Position numbers and translations under genes: made by a program. Positions 1 through 10,300 of a stretch of 64,000 bases of DNA are shown here, one piece after another (the stretch's first letter is position 1; each line of letters begins with the position of its first letter). Under the pieces are notes generated by a model. The model was given only the letters and a program-made list of their open reading frames with translations, made no database searches and was not told the DNA's origin. Source of the DNA: Dermanyssus gallinae (Eukaryota > Arthropoda > Arachnida > Mesostigmata > Dermanyssidae); assembly GCA_003439945.1 (NCBI GenBank), contig QVRM01005238.1:166883-230882 (forward strand). Reading direction: 5' to 3'.

Positions 1-340
1 TTGCTACTATTGCGCAGTGGGCACAGTGGTGCAGTGCTCTCGCTGCTGCACTCGATTCTGTACTTCTCAATCTGGAAATTGGCCTCCTAGCGTTGGATCA
101 GCACTGGCTAGTGGTCAAGATTCGTAGTAGTTGTAGTAGTAGTAATAGTGGTGGCGACGGCCGAGTGAACCATAGCGAGTTTGGTTCCCACCTCGTAACG
201 GGACTTCACGGTACGGCAAGCACCAGAGTCGGCTAGCGGCAGACTGAGTGCAGTCCACCGGCGTAAGCTTGGGAAACGCCAGTGGCGTCTCCATACCTGC
301 CTGCCAAGGAAACCAATCTTCACCCGGCATGTTAGGCAAT
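1..340. other. No gene seen
   Basis: Mixed-composition DNA before the first GTT tract. Only short overlapping open frames in several phases, with no motif that I recognise. Confidence 0.5.
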
Positions 341-346
341 GCCCCA

Positions 347-373
347 CTGTTGTTGTTGTTGTTGGTATTGTTG
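347..373. repeat. (GTT)n microsatellite
   Basis: Consecutive GTT triplets with a few substitutions. This is the first of many AAC/GTT tracts that characterise the window. Confidence 0.85.
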
Positions 374-564
374 CTGCCGTCATCATCTTATTCGACGTCC
401 CACGTCGACGTTGTCGCTACCGTTTCTTACTCCGTTACTTCAATTCCCCCCCTCCACCGGCACCATCCTTCCAGCAGCGGAGATAATATCGGTACCTGCG
501 TACCATATACATTTATCACCTCGGCATAGATATACATGCAAACTCGGCGGTACGTCTTGCTCTT

Positions 565-622
565 TCTTCCCCTCCCTCTCTCTCTCTTTATATTATATAT
601 ATATATACATATATATATCCTC
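565..622. repeat. (CT)n then (TA)n compound microsatellite
   Basis: A CT run passes directly into a TA run broken by single ATA and ACA steps. Short open frames over it are low complexity (YIYIY) and not coding. Confidence 0.85.
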
Positions 623-629
623 CTCTCTC

Positions 630-1055
630 TCATTTACTTGTCACTTACGATAAAGAGCTCTGAAGCTTTTGCCTGTGTGTCATATGTCACATAACGCCCG
701 GCCGTGTCCTCTTGTGATAATGAGGGAATTTGCGTGCCTTCTACGTGCAATACGTACAACAAACAATAATGATGAAAATCGACACGTGTTGTTATTATTT
801 ATGCAGTGAGCAATGGCCAACCAAACTGAAACCAAGAGAGGGGTACTGCGTCGAGGCAAGAGTACTGTGCCGCGCGCGAGGCGAGCATGAACGCGTTCAT
901 GTGCATCACGTTTTCGTCACGTTTTTGCTTGCCAATTGTTCGGCAGTGGACAGAGTTAGGGCTCAAGACGACGTCTGATCGAGCCAGACTGTTGCCAGAT
1001 CGTTGCCATTTGTTCGTGTTGAGCTCGTCTCTCGAACGTGGACGTCATAAGTGTG
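630..1055. other. No gene seen
   Basis: Mixed sequence without long open frames, motifs or repeats. Overlapping short open frames occur on both strands and none resembles a known protein. Confidence 0.4.
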
Positions 1056-1059
1056 CGCG

Positions 1060-1130
1060 GCGTCCGTGATGATGATGATGACGACGATGATGGACGAAGA
1101 CGGAGACGAAGATGAAGATGAAGTTGATGA
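1060..1130. repeat. (GAT/GAC/GAA)n purine-rich triplet tract
   Basis: GATGATGATGATGACGAC followed by related GAN triplets. Any frame gives a homopolymer of Asp/Glu or its complement, as expected of a simple repeat. Confidence 0.7.
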
Positions 1131-1381
1131 CCATTCTGCGTCGACCCCATCATGGTGCCTGCTCCATTATGGTGATGATTACAATGGTCGATTGACGAAC
1201 GGCTGGGTGCCTGCAGCAACCGATTCGGTTCTAGACAAAAGGCGGCCGGCATGCGGCCGAGCGAACACTTTGCACACGCAACAAGAGAGCGCCACATGGC
1301 ACAATCTCAAGAGTCTTATGGCTCGCAGGCAGAGCAACCGCCGCACACCGCTGTTTTGCCATCTGCCAATGAGCCATAAGC

Positions 1382-1458
1382 AATAATAATAACAACAACA
1401 ACAAAAGCAGCACAACAACAATAACAACAACACAACAACAATAAACAATAACAACACG
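1382..1458. repeat. (AAC)n/(AAT)n microsatellite
   Basis: About 75 bp of AAC triplets with AAT and AGC interruptions. Translation on the opposite strand gives leucine, valine and cysteine runs that look like a membrane protein but are repeat artefacts. Confidence 0.85.
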
Positions 1459-1796
1459 CTCGGTGGCTGGAATGGCCGTCGGTACCACTTTGGAGTTGTG
1501 GCCAGTATGGTCGTTGTCGGGCAAAACAATGATGCAGCATTACTCCTATTTAGAATCTCACTCACTACGACCATCAGCGTCTTCATTCTCTCTCTCTCTC
1601 TCTCCTCATAAGCCGATCATGTTTTCCTTCCTACCAGCTTTGCTAGCGCCAGCCAGTGAGTGGTGCACGCTTATCCTCACCACCTCCGTTCTCTGATAAG
1701 CGAACGAACCCACGTCATGCGCGTTACATATACAGCCCTCGTGCGTAGCTAGACACGTGTTCAGCTTGTGTTTATAGAAACACGCCATTATGCATA

Positions 1797-1803
1797 TATA
1801 TCG

Positions 1804-1834
<31 letters not shown>

Positions 1835-1842
1835 TTTTTTTA
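1797..1842. repeat. (TA)n microsatellite with flanking T-run
   Basis: TA dinucleotides from about 1804 to 1828, followed by TTTATA and an 8-9 nt T run. Confidence 0.85.
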
Positions 1843-2084
1843 ACCAATAAATATAGAAGCAATGAGGTAGCCAAACATACAGAAAAAAAGCGCGCGATTG
1901 CCAGTGACAGTCTAGTAGTGTCATCAGGCAACAACGTGACATGACGACGATAACCTCCCATGACGCGGGGCTCTTGTCGTGGTCTCTCTCTGTCGCGTCT
2001 GTCTGTCGAGGTCTGGCTCATCCGCTTTTTTTCTCTGGATCTATGGTTGTTTTTTTTGTTGTTGCTATGGTTCATAAGCAGCAT

Positions 2085-2202
2085 GAGTAACAACAACAAG
2101 AACAACAACAACAACAAGCAACAACAGTAGCGGCAGCAGCAGCAGAAGAGACGCAACGTGGTAGTAATCATAATAATAATAATAATGATAATAATAATAG
2201 CA
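2085..2202. repeat. Compound (AAC)(AGC)(AAT) triplet tract
   Basis: AAC triplets to about 2125, AGC/CAG triplets to about 2150, then AAT triplets from about 2168 to 2200. Three triplet families in tandem with short unique spacers. Confidence 0.85.
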
Positions 2203-2336
2203 GTAGCTAGCCACGGTTGTCGTGTCGGTCGTTGTCTAGAAAAAAGCAAGCCGGTGGCGAACCAACCAACCAGCAAGCAAGCAATCATTGTTGTTGTCGT
2301 CGTCGTCCCGGGGTCGTGGTGATCATTGCAGTTGCA

Positions 2337-2413
2337 GCAGTAACAACAACAACAACAATAAAACAACAAAACAACAACAACAACAAGAACAACAACAAAA
2401 CAACAGCAACAGC
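2337..2413. repeat. (AAC)n microsatellite
   Basis: AAC triplets with single AAA, AAT and AAG interruptions. A CGA triplet block follows at about 2469-2492. Confidence 0.85.
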
Positions 2414-2584
2414 AGACGCTGCACCGACATTGACGCGCAAAGTCAATGTCCGCTGCTTTTCGCCGCCTCTCGACGACGACGACGACGACGGCAGCGTGAA
2501 CCAGCGAGTCAGTCAGTCACTGTCCGTTGGCCGGCCGGCCAGATCGACGACCCACCAACTAACTCTTGCTCTGTTAGACAAACA

Positions 2585-2735
2585 CCGACTCACACTCACA
2601 CAGATACACAGACAGACAGCCAACAGACACACAGACAGACAACAGACACACAGACAGACAGAACAAGGATAGACGGATAGATAGACGTGTGTCGTCTGTC
2701 TGTTTATCTATCTATCCGTCCGTCCATCCATTCAC
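2585..2735. repeat. Inverted (ACAG)n / (CTGT)n tetranucleotide pair
   Basis: ACAGACAG-type repeats up to about 2662 are followed by CTGTCTGT/TCTATC repeats from about 2692. The arms are mutually complementary; a perfect 14-bp arm lies at 2672-2685 (gacggatagataga) and 2707-2720, around a 21-nt loop. A large foldback is possible in single-stranded DNA or RNA. Confidence 0.8.
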
Positions 2736-2814
2736 GAATGTCGTCGCCGCCGCCGCAGCCGCCGACGTTTTCGTCGTTGTCTATCGCGTTGGTTAGCTTC
2801 GTCTTCAGTCGTCA

Positions 2815-2935
2815 GTTTGTCTGCGTGCCTGTCTGTTTATCTGTCTGTCAGTTTATCTGTCTGTCTGTTTGCCTGAGTCTCTGGCTGTTTGTCTGCCGGA
2901 GTCTCTGGCTGTCTGGCTACCATCGTCTGTCCGTC
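2815..2935. repeat. Degenerate (TCTG)n tract
   Basis: Imperfect GTCTGTCT/GTTTATCT units, including a repeated GAGTCTCTGGCTG block. It continues the tetranucleotide family of 2692-2735. Confidence 0.75.
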
Positions 2936-3029
2936 CACCCGCCCACCGGCCCGCCGTTACTCGAACCACCTGCTCTATGCGGCGGCGTTTCTGTCGTTGG
3001 CCAGCCGACGTACGTCAATCACAGCCACG

Positions 3030-3250
3030 GCGGCGGCGGTTTTGGCGGCCGCGGCGGCGACGGCGGCAGCAGCAGCGGCAAGAATGGCAACAACAGCGGA
3101 GCTGATCCGGCGGGCGCGACGGCAAATCGCCGACGACACAACCCACAACTCGTGACAACAGGCTCCGCCTCTAACGTCAGAACGGCGACGACGACGACGC
3201 CGCGACGCCGCCGCCGCTGCTGCTGCTGCTGCCGCCGCCGTACCACTGCT
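3030..3250. repeat. GC-rich triplet region (GGC/GCC, CGA, CTG)
   Basis: GGC triplets at 3030-3080, CGA triplets near 3185, then GCC and CTG triplets to 3245. It contains a NotI palindrome at 3045-3052. Every frame gives Ala, Arg, Gly or Cys runs. Confidence 0.75.
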
Positions 3251-3321
3251 TACTACGCCAACCGTGTCTTCTGCTGACTGACTGACACGAGATTGCAGTC
3301 GGCGCCGCTGTCACCGCCGCC

Positions 3322-3445
3322 GCTCCCGCTGACTTTAGCGGCCGCTACCGCCGCCGCCGCTGACTTAGCGGCCGCTGCTGCTGACTTTAGCGGCCGCTGC
3401 TACTGAGTTTAGCGGCCGCCGCTGCCGCCGCCGCCTGCCAATTTT
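3322..3445. repeat. Tandem array with four NotI palindromes
   Basis: Units of about 22-30 bp, each built around GACTTTAGCGGCCGCTGCTG, with GCC-triplet spacers of variable length. The 8-bp palindrome GCGGCCGC occurs at 3338-3345, 3368-3375, 3390-3397 and 3412-3419. A fifth degenerate unit near 3443 has lost the palindrome. The array looks like expansion of a GCC-triplet tract together with a short core. Confidence 0.8.
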
Positions 3446-3632
3446 AGCGGCGGAGGCGGAGGCGTCAACTGCTGCTGCTGCTGCCGTCGACGTCGTCGTC
3501 AGTTTGAACCGTGGCCGCCGTCATCGACGTCAGCGTCAACAGCAAACAGTTGACTGGCCGCAACAGCAGAAGCTGTAACGCGGCGGTATCGCCGTCACAT
3601 GGAGTAACGTCTTTAGCAAGCGGTGAAGAAAT

Positions 3633-3670
3633 CTATATATATACATATATATATAGTATATATATATATA

Positions 3671-3727
<57 letters not shown>

Positions 3728-3758
3728 TATATACTATATATATATATATACATATATA
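3633..3758. repeat. (TA)n microsatellite
   Basis: About 125 bp of TA with rare C or G interruptions (ACATAT, AGTATA, ATGCAT). Confidence 0.9.
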
Positions 3759-3759
3759 G

Positions 3760-5200
3760 ACACAGCAAACTTATTCTGCTGTGTCCTACGGTCATTTGGA
3801 CAGGGCATTCCTCTCACTTCAGCATATTTACTTTTTCCTTATTGCTTTATCTGTGTCTCTTTCTCACTTCTAAGCGTTGACTCAATTTGAACGGCGAGTT
3901 GGCAGTAAAGTTGCAGTGAAAGCGCGTTTGTTTGCTTGCTTGACTGTCTGTCTGTCTGTCTACCAATCATCCTGGACGTGTGAGCTGTGATAAAAACCGA
4001 AATTCAAAAAGAACATAAAAAATAAACGAAGCGCTCAGTGTTGCCGTGTGCGCGTTTTTTCCTCACTCGGCGCTCATCATGATCATAATGCCGGCCAGCA
4101 GTGTACGATTATTACGATTGAATAACGTCAGCAACACAACAATTGCATTTCAAATGCTTGCTGTTGTTGTTGTTGCTATTACTCTTATTCCGGTTGTTGT
4201 CAATAGCGTGACCGTTGTTGTTGTTGTTAATACTGCGATCGTAGTATTCGCTGTTGCAGGTTACGCGCCTGTTGTTGTTACTGCTGTTTCGGAACAGTAT
4301 TTGTTGGAAAGTCTGTGACACAATGGGAACATAGAGTTGCAGTATACCAAATAGGAACATGCAAAAACAATAACAACAACATGTTCATCAATCAATCAAT
4401 GAATCATTCAGTCAATCGTCAATACAAAACTCATGCCATTTGCTGGCAGCCGATCTTCCTGTCGCAGTTTTCGTTGTCTTCGTAGATAAGCTGCCATTCG
4501 CTTGTGATCAAGTCCTGTTAGCTAACCTGACAGCCTCTGACCACGATGATGTCGACGAACGGGAGAGGAGAAAAGCGGCATATTCTGCCAGATTCCCGAC
4601 GGGATCTGGGACAACTGCGCGATACGGACGAACTGCTACAGAGACACGCTGTCAGTCACGTTTGACTGCTATTCATTCGTCAGTTAGCTTGCTTGTTCGC
4701 ACTTTCACAACTACCACAACCACCAAACGGGACCAGAACATATTTACAGGCCAGTATGACGACTACGACAACCAACAATCGCGTACGGCACGTAGAAACG
4801 AAACGTTTCTGTACGCTTTGCGGCGTCTGCGTGCGTAAAAATAAGCTGCACGCAAAATCCTACGATTATTTGTCCGATTTGCGTGCAATGATTGATTTGT
4901 ACTAGCAACGAGAACAGCGACAACAGCAACAACAAAACAATAACGATAAAAAAAACACCGTTAACCTAACCTACCATGAACACACGAGCGAGACTAACTT
5001 AGCACAAAGCGTAGCATTCGATCTCCTAAAAAGTTTTCACGGTTTGATGGTGCTGTCTTCTGCTAGGCAGTTCTACATTGAATTTAAACCAAGCTTACAT
5101 TTCTATAAATTTAATATAAATATACATGTCGTTGTCGGCTACTAGTTATTTTTGTCTGCTCTCATTTCGAGATTTGATAAAAGTTATAATAATAAATTTG
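3760..5200. other. No gene seen; scattered (GTT)n and (TGTC)n
   Basis: Unique-looking sequence with a short TGTC tract (3945-3962), GTT tracts at 4160-4177 and 4216-4230, TCAA units near 4390-4405 and an AAC tract at 4920-4937. One 132-codon frame at 4440-4838 is within chance length and has no recognisable domain. Confidence 0.5.
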
Positions 5201-5203
5201 TTA

Positions 5204-5640
5204 TCATAACCAGCTGGGAAATGTACAGATTGAACTCCTCATATATGTATACATCAGTTCTTCCAGGTCTTTCTTCGGTGGTGTCATAGTGTACTCGTTA
5301 CTCAAGGCCTCGTAACAACGGGACTTGTCCCTCTCCGCTTGGAGTGCAACGCCGTCTACCGTGGGGAAGATCGTTGCATATCTCTCCGCCGCATACGTTT
5401 TTCGAATCGACACGACCCAGATCAGCAGTCTTTTTCATGGCCCTGGGGACCAGGGTCATGGAGAAACTGTTAATCTGGACGTGCCAAGTTTGGCAGGACA
5501 TATGTCGAGCCATTGTGGGTGGCCAGTGGGTTGTTTTCTAGACTATCCTACGTCCCTTACGGGCTTGGAATCGCCGTTCGGCATATCTTCAACAGGTCAC
5601 CAAGGGCCGGACTTTTTGAGATATCTAGGATTTTCCCTAC
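5204..5640 (-). other. Possible decayed coding fragment, unidentified
   Basis: Two minus-strand frames abut here: 71 codons at 5298-5513 and 69 codons at 5204-5413. Both have balanced, non-repetitive composition (stretches such as MSCQTWHVQINSFSMTL and ATIFPTVDGVALQAERDK). They read like one protein split by a frameshift near 5370-5400. I do not recognise a family. A SINE-A copy lies directly at its right side and may have interrupted it. Chance open frames remain possible. Confidence 0.25.
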
Positions 5641-5820
5641 GTCGGGCCCGGTGACGTGGTGCATTCGCGTGCGCCTTGCCACCGGAGGAGGCACACTGGT
5701 GCATGAGTTTGATGCCTGCCGTTGCACATTTGCATCTATAGGGTTCGTCTTTCGAAGCAATGTGCAACTGATTCTATGGACGCCAAATGTTGGCTGAGGC
5801 CATCAGCCCGAATAGTTAGA
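5641..5820 (+). mobile_element. SINE-A copy 1 (tRNA-like SINE)
   Basis: Aligns end to end with the copy at 26605-26789: a GTCG-GGCCCGGTG-CGTGG start, the ACCGGAGGAGRCAC block, a CCGTTGCACATTTG block, and a tail ending in CAGCCCGAATAGTTAGAG. An imperfect direct repeat (TTTCCCTAC at 5632-5640, TTTCCCTAA at 5822-5830) probably marks the target-site duplication. It is more diverged than the other copies, and its box B region is degraded (GAGTTTGATGCC). Confidence 0.75.
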
Positions 5821-5829
5821 GTTTCCCTA

Positions 5830-6540
5830 ACAGCCCTTGTAGCGGCATGGCCGCTCACTCTCAGCGGTGGTATAGGGTTTATCATCTATTCTCAATGAGC
5901 ATCGCTCGAATAAAATTCGATCAACATCGGGGATCATATCGGCGACACTCCGGTTGATAACGGCCATGACACGCGCACTTGTCCGCTAGAACACGCCGCC
6001 ACCCTGTTTCTTGGCCTGCACATCCCAAGCCGGCTTTCATACCACACCTAAATTGGGTCTGCTAGGTCCCGCTAGTGTTAGTAATAATGGCAAGCACAGG
6101 TTTGCCAACAACAACTGTGTGTGGACGCCAATAAAGTGAGCAGAACACATTCCGCAGCCGAACCCTATCATCTAGGACGATCGTTTCTGATACCTTCGGC
6201 TCAATTAATAAGCCATACGTTACTTGTTGTACGGTTGGAAAACGAATGTCGAAGATAAAAGTGAGCTTTAAGCTTTCTCGGGTGGCTGACGCACTGACAG
6301 AGTCGGGAAAGTTCTTTGCTCTTCCCCTCCAACACTGAGCCGATCGCCTCCGGGAACACGGCTGTGCCTAGAAGTTTCAGCTCACATCTTTCTTTCATGC
6401 GGATGTCAGGCAATTAATCATTAAAGTGCCGGATAAGCTCCGCCCTCTAATTATCTTCATAATCTCAAGGGAATAGTTAGAGATAACGTAACGGTCGACT
6501 CCACTGCTCGCCGGCACAGTGCACCGTCGTCCAGGTGTAG
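5830..6540. other. No gene seen
   Basis: Unique-looking sequence. A 70-codon minus-strand frame at 6201-6413 has no recognisable motif. Confidence 0.45.
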
Positions 6541-6566
6541 AATAATAATAATAATAATAATAATGA
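6541..6566. repeat. (AAT)n microsatellite
   Basis: Eight near-perfect AAT triplets. Confidence 0.9.
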
Positions 6567-7355
6567 GTAACGCCGTTTAAAATCTGTTGTGCGCGGACGC
6601 GTCCATTCATGAAAGAGGATGCCGGAGAAATTAATCTCTGCGGAATATGTCTGGCTGTAATCGTGAAAGCTAAATGGATAGGCATGCAAAATGACAAAAC
6701 ATTTCATTGATACGTATATGGTTGTAGACGCGTGCGATGTGTGCGGGTCGGTTGACGGACGGTGTTGATGACTTTTTTATGATGGCGGAGATTAATTTAT
6801 TCCGAGGCGAATTGATAGTGGGCTTGTCTGCATAGATGGGTGGCTGCAGCGTACGTGGATGAACGAATTAGTTGATCGATAATACATGTTCCGGTGCAAA
6901 GACAATTAATTGATGAGCACGCGTCACGCGTATTAGAACTATTGATATCAGTGAGATCATAAAACGAGCACCTGTATTTATGGGCGGACGATCGATTGGT
7001 CGGCACGTGTGCGACATAGGAAACTTGATCGATAAACACACAGTGTATTGGTGAGGTTAATAGTAGTCAATGAAATCGGATTAATTCGTCGATCCGTAGT
7101 ACGTCTGATAAGAGCTTACAGCGACAACGGAGACGTCTTCTGGATGTGGATATGCGTGTGTGTGAGCGTGTCCGAGAATGCATTGTGGATAAATCGAAGT
7201 GGTGTGAATATCTACGGAGGGATGGATACGTAGATAGATAAACAAACGGATCAATGGTGAATGGGAATAGTTTGGTCGAAATGAATGACGGCTCCATCAG
7301 AATCTTCATCAAGGGTGAATGGGCGAGCACGGCATCAGAAACATAAAGAAGAAAA
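6567..7355. other. No gene seen
   Basis: AT-biased unique sequence. No open frame over 100 codons outside the flanking repeats, and no recognisable motif. Confidence 0.45.
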
Positions 7356-7480
7356 ATCAGCAGCAACAGCAACAACAACAACAACAACAGTGGTGTCACC
7401 GTTGTTGTTGTTGTTGTTGTTGCTGCTACTGCCAGAAGCAGAAGCAGGAGTATAATCATCATCATCATCACCATTATTAT
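7355..7480. repeat. (AAC)n / (GTT)n inverted pair plus (CAT)n
   Basis: An AAC/CAG tract (7360-7392) is followed after 11 bp by a GTT tract (7402-7424), and then by CAT triplets (7457-7475). AAC and GTT are complementary, so the first two tracts form an inverted repeat. Confidence 0.8.
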
Positions 7481-7639
7481 CATTATCGTGGGTCATTTGA
7501 GCAGCAGTTACGACGGCGACCGACCGGAGTGTGGGAACGTTCCCAGAAAGAATCACGCTTTGTTTTTGCGCATTGCTCTTTCATGATTTCTCCCTACGTG
7601 CACGCTATCCTCTCACTCTCTTGATCTTCGTGTTGTTCG

Positions 7640-7700
7640 TTGTCGTCGTCGTCGTCGTCGCGGTCTTGTTCTTCCTCTTCTTCATCATCATACCCTTCCC
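7640..7700. repeat. (CGT)n then CTT-rich tract
   Basis: CGTCGTCGTCGTCGTCG at about 7646-7662 followed by CTTCTTCATCAT units. Confidence 0.7.
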
Positions 7701-7784
7701 CCGTTCTCTCCTCGCGGTCGGCTCCTTCTATGTCGAAGAGCACACTCACTTATTCGCCTACCTGATCGTTTTCCGTCGTCGTCG

Positions 7785-8048
7785 GTGTTGTTGTCATTGT
7801 TGTTGTTGTTGTTGTTGCCGCTGTTTATATTGGTTTTGTTGTTGTTGTGGTAGTTGTCATTGTTGTTGCTGTTATTGTGGTTGTTGTTGTTGCTGTTGTT
7901 GTGGTTGTGGTTGTTGTTGTTGTTGCTGTGGTTGTTGTTGTTGTCGTAATTGTTGTTGTTGTCATTGTTGTTGTTGTCGTAATTGTTGTTGTTGTGTCAT
8001 TGTTGTTGTTGTCGTAATTGTTGTTGTTGTCATTGTTGTTGTAGTGTA
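7785..8048. repeat. Long imperfect (GTT)n tract with higher-order repeat
   Basis: About 260 bp of GTT triplets. From about 7942 to 8040 the interruptions GTCGTAATT and GTCATT alternate at regular spacing. This gives about three copies of a 33-35 bp unit, so the tract has grown by duplication of larger blocks as well as single triplets. Confidence 0.85.
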
Positions 8049-8925
8049 TTGTAGTAGGTAGCGAGCCAAGGGGGCAAACCACTAGAAGCTCGGTCCACCA
8101 ATTATCATCATCATCATCATACAGCACGGCATCAGCAGCAGCAACAGGGCTTCATTTATTGAAGCAGTGGTGATTCCTCGTCCGTGGGTGACGACCTGAC
8201 GGGGCGGATGTGCGGTTCTTACCGCCTTCTGAGCCGCGGTAAGCTAGCTGCAAGTGACGGCTTGACTTACTCACTCGCTCGTTTCGCAAACGCTGCTTCG
8301 GGTACAAAGACGCAAACGGTGCAATGTGGTCCTCCGCCGAGTCGTTGGCGGCGCTATGCCGCGCCGTCTGCTACGATGTACTGTGGCGGTCGCCTGTCTA
8401 AGATGAGAACCATCACCTCATCTCGCAGGCCGCGTGGTAGTGAACTTCGTCGCCGCAGCAAAACAGCAGTAGCAGAAGAAGGGAGAAGATACTTCCAAGA
8501 AGCTGTCAGGTGTGTGAGATGATGGGGAAAACGCGCCGCGAGACTCGCGCATGAGGGGGAATTACTCGATGCGAGCTCAACGACGTTTTGTTCGCTCGCA
8601 TATTCGTCTTGCATGCGCATGGATAGATGGATGGATAAATGATTTGGTGGATGCGCTGATGCATGGACCAACGAATGGATGGGCATATTGCCGGCATCGA
8701 AACGACGACGCCAGACACGCCGACTTCAACCCCGGCCCTAATGCCATGGGGGCCTCATTTACTGCTAGCTAGAATAAGACTAGAATAGGAACTAAGTCAG
8801 TCCTCCACGATCGGCCAGTCTCGTCGGGAGTGGTCATTGGTCGTTCACAGTTGACGCGAGAGCTCGTGGTCGTCAAGGCGGTGGTGGCGGTAGAATCTGG
8901 TCTAACCAGAAATGCCAACTGTTTC
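8049..8925. other. No gene seen
   Basis: Mostly unique, fairly GC-rich sequence with an ATC tract at 8104-8120 and GGATGGAT units near 8618-8636. Overlapping frames on both strands show no recognised domain. Confidence 0.4.
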
Positions 8926-8929
8926 AGCA

Positions 8930-9024
8930 ACAATAACAACAACAGCGGCAACAACAACAATAGCGGCAACAACAACAGCGGTAACAACAACAGCGGTAAC
9001 AACAACAACGGTAACAACAACAGA
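8930..9024. repeat. 15-bp minisatellite (AAC-AGCGGY)
   Basis: Units of the form AACAACAACAGCGGY, about six copies with slight length variation. This is an expansion of an AAC microsatellite that has captured an AGCGGC interruption. Confidence 0.85.
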
Positions 9025-9099
9025 AGCATTATCAACAACCACTACCACCGCGAGACCGTCACCATCATGATCAAGGGGTGGAAATCGCTGCCGTCATCG

Positions 9100-9500
9100 A
9101 CGGTCATCTAGCGTGGCTCGCTAGCGACCTCGCCGCTCCATTGGCCCTTCGGTTGGTCTTCGCTAGTGTTAGACTTCATGTTGGCATTCGTCAGCGGCGG
9201 CACCATGATCGGCCCCGTCGTTGTCGTCCTCGGTGAAGTCGTCTCCATCTTCACCGTGTTGGTTGGAGCTACGAGCCGCCTCGCGTCGAGGCTGGCTGCA
9301 GCAGAAATAGCAGCAGCAGCAGCAATCTGGGAGGAACAGCAAGCGAATGGCAAGGGTATTTACTTGCTGCTGGTTGACCGACCAAGTCTCGACGAAGTAC
9401 AATATATATAAGAATATATACATGGACACACGTATGGATGGATGTAAGTGAGCACGCGAGCCAGCGAGATAATATGTCGACCACCAGCATTTGACTTTTG
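9100..9500. other. No confirmed gene; open frames on both strands
   Basis: Frames at 9166-9411 (+) and 9108-9353 (-) overlap, so at most one could be real. An AGC tract sits at 9300-9327. Composition alone does not distinguish coding from non-coding. Confidence 0.35.
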
Positions 9501-9507
9501 AATGTCA

Positions 9508-9570
9508 TCCTTCTCCTCATCATCATCATCAGCAGCAGCACCACCACCACCACCACCATACTCATCACCG
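9508..9570. repeat. (CAT)(CAG)(CAC) compound triplets
   Basis: CATCATCATCATCAGCAGCAGCACCACCACC and similar. Three CAN triplet families in series. Confidence 0.8.
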
Positions 9571-9620
9571 CCGCTATGATTTATCTCATTTTCTTGTCGG
9601 CTTTATTTCTCTTTCTTTCT

Positions 9621-9622
<2 letters not shown>

Positions 9623-9670
<48 letters not shown>
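9623..9670. repeat. (TA)n microsatellite
   Basis: A perfect 48-bp TA run. Confidence 0.95.
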
Positions 9671-9673
<3 letters not shown>

Positions 9674-9809
9674 AAGATGCTTCAAGTACAATACTACGGC
9701 TACTGCCTAATATAACTCGTTGTAGTAATACGACAACCTCAAAGAGCATCATTGCGAAAACGCGCTGCTGCTAGCCGCCGTCGCGAGTTCTTTGAACTCA
9801 AGACTGGTG

Positions 9810-10030
9810 GAATGGTGGTGATGGTGAAGACAATGGTGGCGATCGTGGTAATGATGATAATAATAATAATAATAATAATAATGAAGACAATGGTGGTGAT
9901 GATGATGATGATGATAATGAAGAAAATAATCATGATTGTGGTGTGTGAGTAGATTTTGAGGCGTCTTACGACGACGACGAAGAGGACACAGCGGCAGCAG
10001 CAGCAACAACAACAACCACAACAACAAAGA
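9810..10030. repeat. (GGT/GAT)(AAT)(GAT)(AGC)(AAC) cluster
   Basis: GGTGATGGTG from 9810, AAT triplets at 9856-9880, GAT triplets at 9890-9918, then AGC and AAC triplets at 9990-10028. Confidence 0.75.
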
Positions 10031-10189
10031 TCAAGCGTATTCCGTTACCTCGCGGCGTCCGCGGCTGTGCTTGATGGGGCGGCAGTCCTACGTGATCACG
10101 ATTGGCCCATTTCATGCAAATAGCCCGCACGTTACTCTTCCGTTCTTATGCTGCTGCTGCGGCTGCCAATATAGCTTCTGTTATTTTTG

Positions 10190-10300
10190 TTGTGGTGGTT
10201 GCATTGCTATTGTTGCCAATGGCGCCTTAATTGTTGTTGTTGCATCTGTTGTTGTTGTTATTGTTGTTGTTGCAGCTGTTGTTGTTGATGTTCTTATTGT
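10190..10300. repeat. (GTT)n tract, interrupted
   Basis: GTT triplets with GCA and GCT interruptions. The plus frame gives a valine-rich pseudo-membrane segment that is a repeat artefact. Confidence 0.75.

Noticed and set aside
1179..2413. Long Leu/Val/Cys-rich frames resembling membrane proteins (for example 1179-1586 and 1788-2369 on the minus strand)
   Set aside because: They are translations of GTT/AAC, GCT and AAT repeats; composition and breaks follow the triplets.
2585..2735. Inverted repeat as a transposon terminal repeat pair
   Set aside because: Both arms are tetranucleotide microsatellites, with no internal coding sequence and no target duplication.
4440..4838. 132-codon plus frame
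   Set aside because: No recognised domain, a Thr run from a repeat near the end, and length is within chance.
7531..8127. 176-codon Cys-rich plus frame and 100-codon Thr-rich minus frame
   Set aside because: Both lie on the GTT tract; the residues are the triplet read in different frames.
8930..9024. CRISPR-like array from regularly spaced AGCGG units
   Set aside because: The spacers are AAC triplets, not unique sequence; it is a 15-bp minisatellite in a eukaryotic genome.
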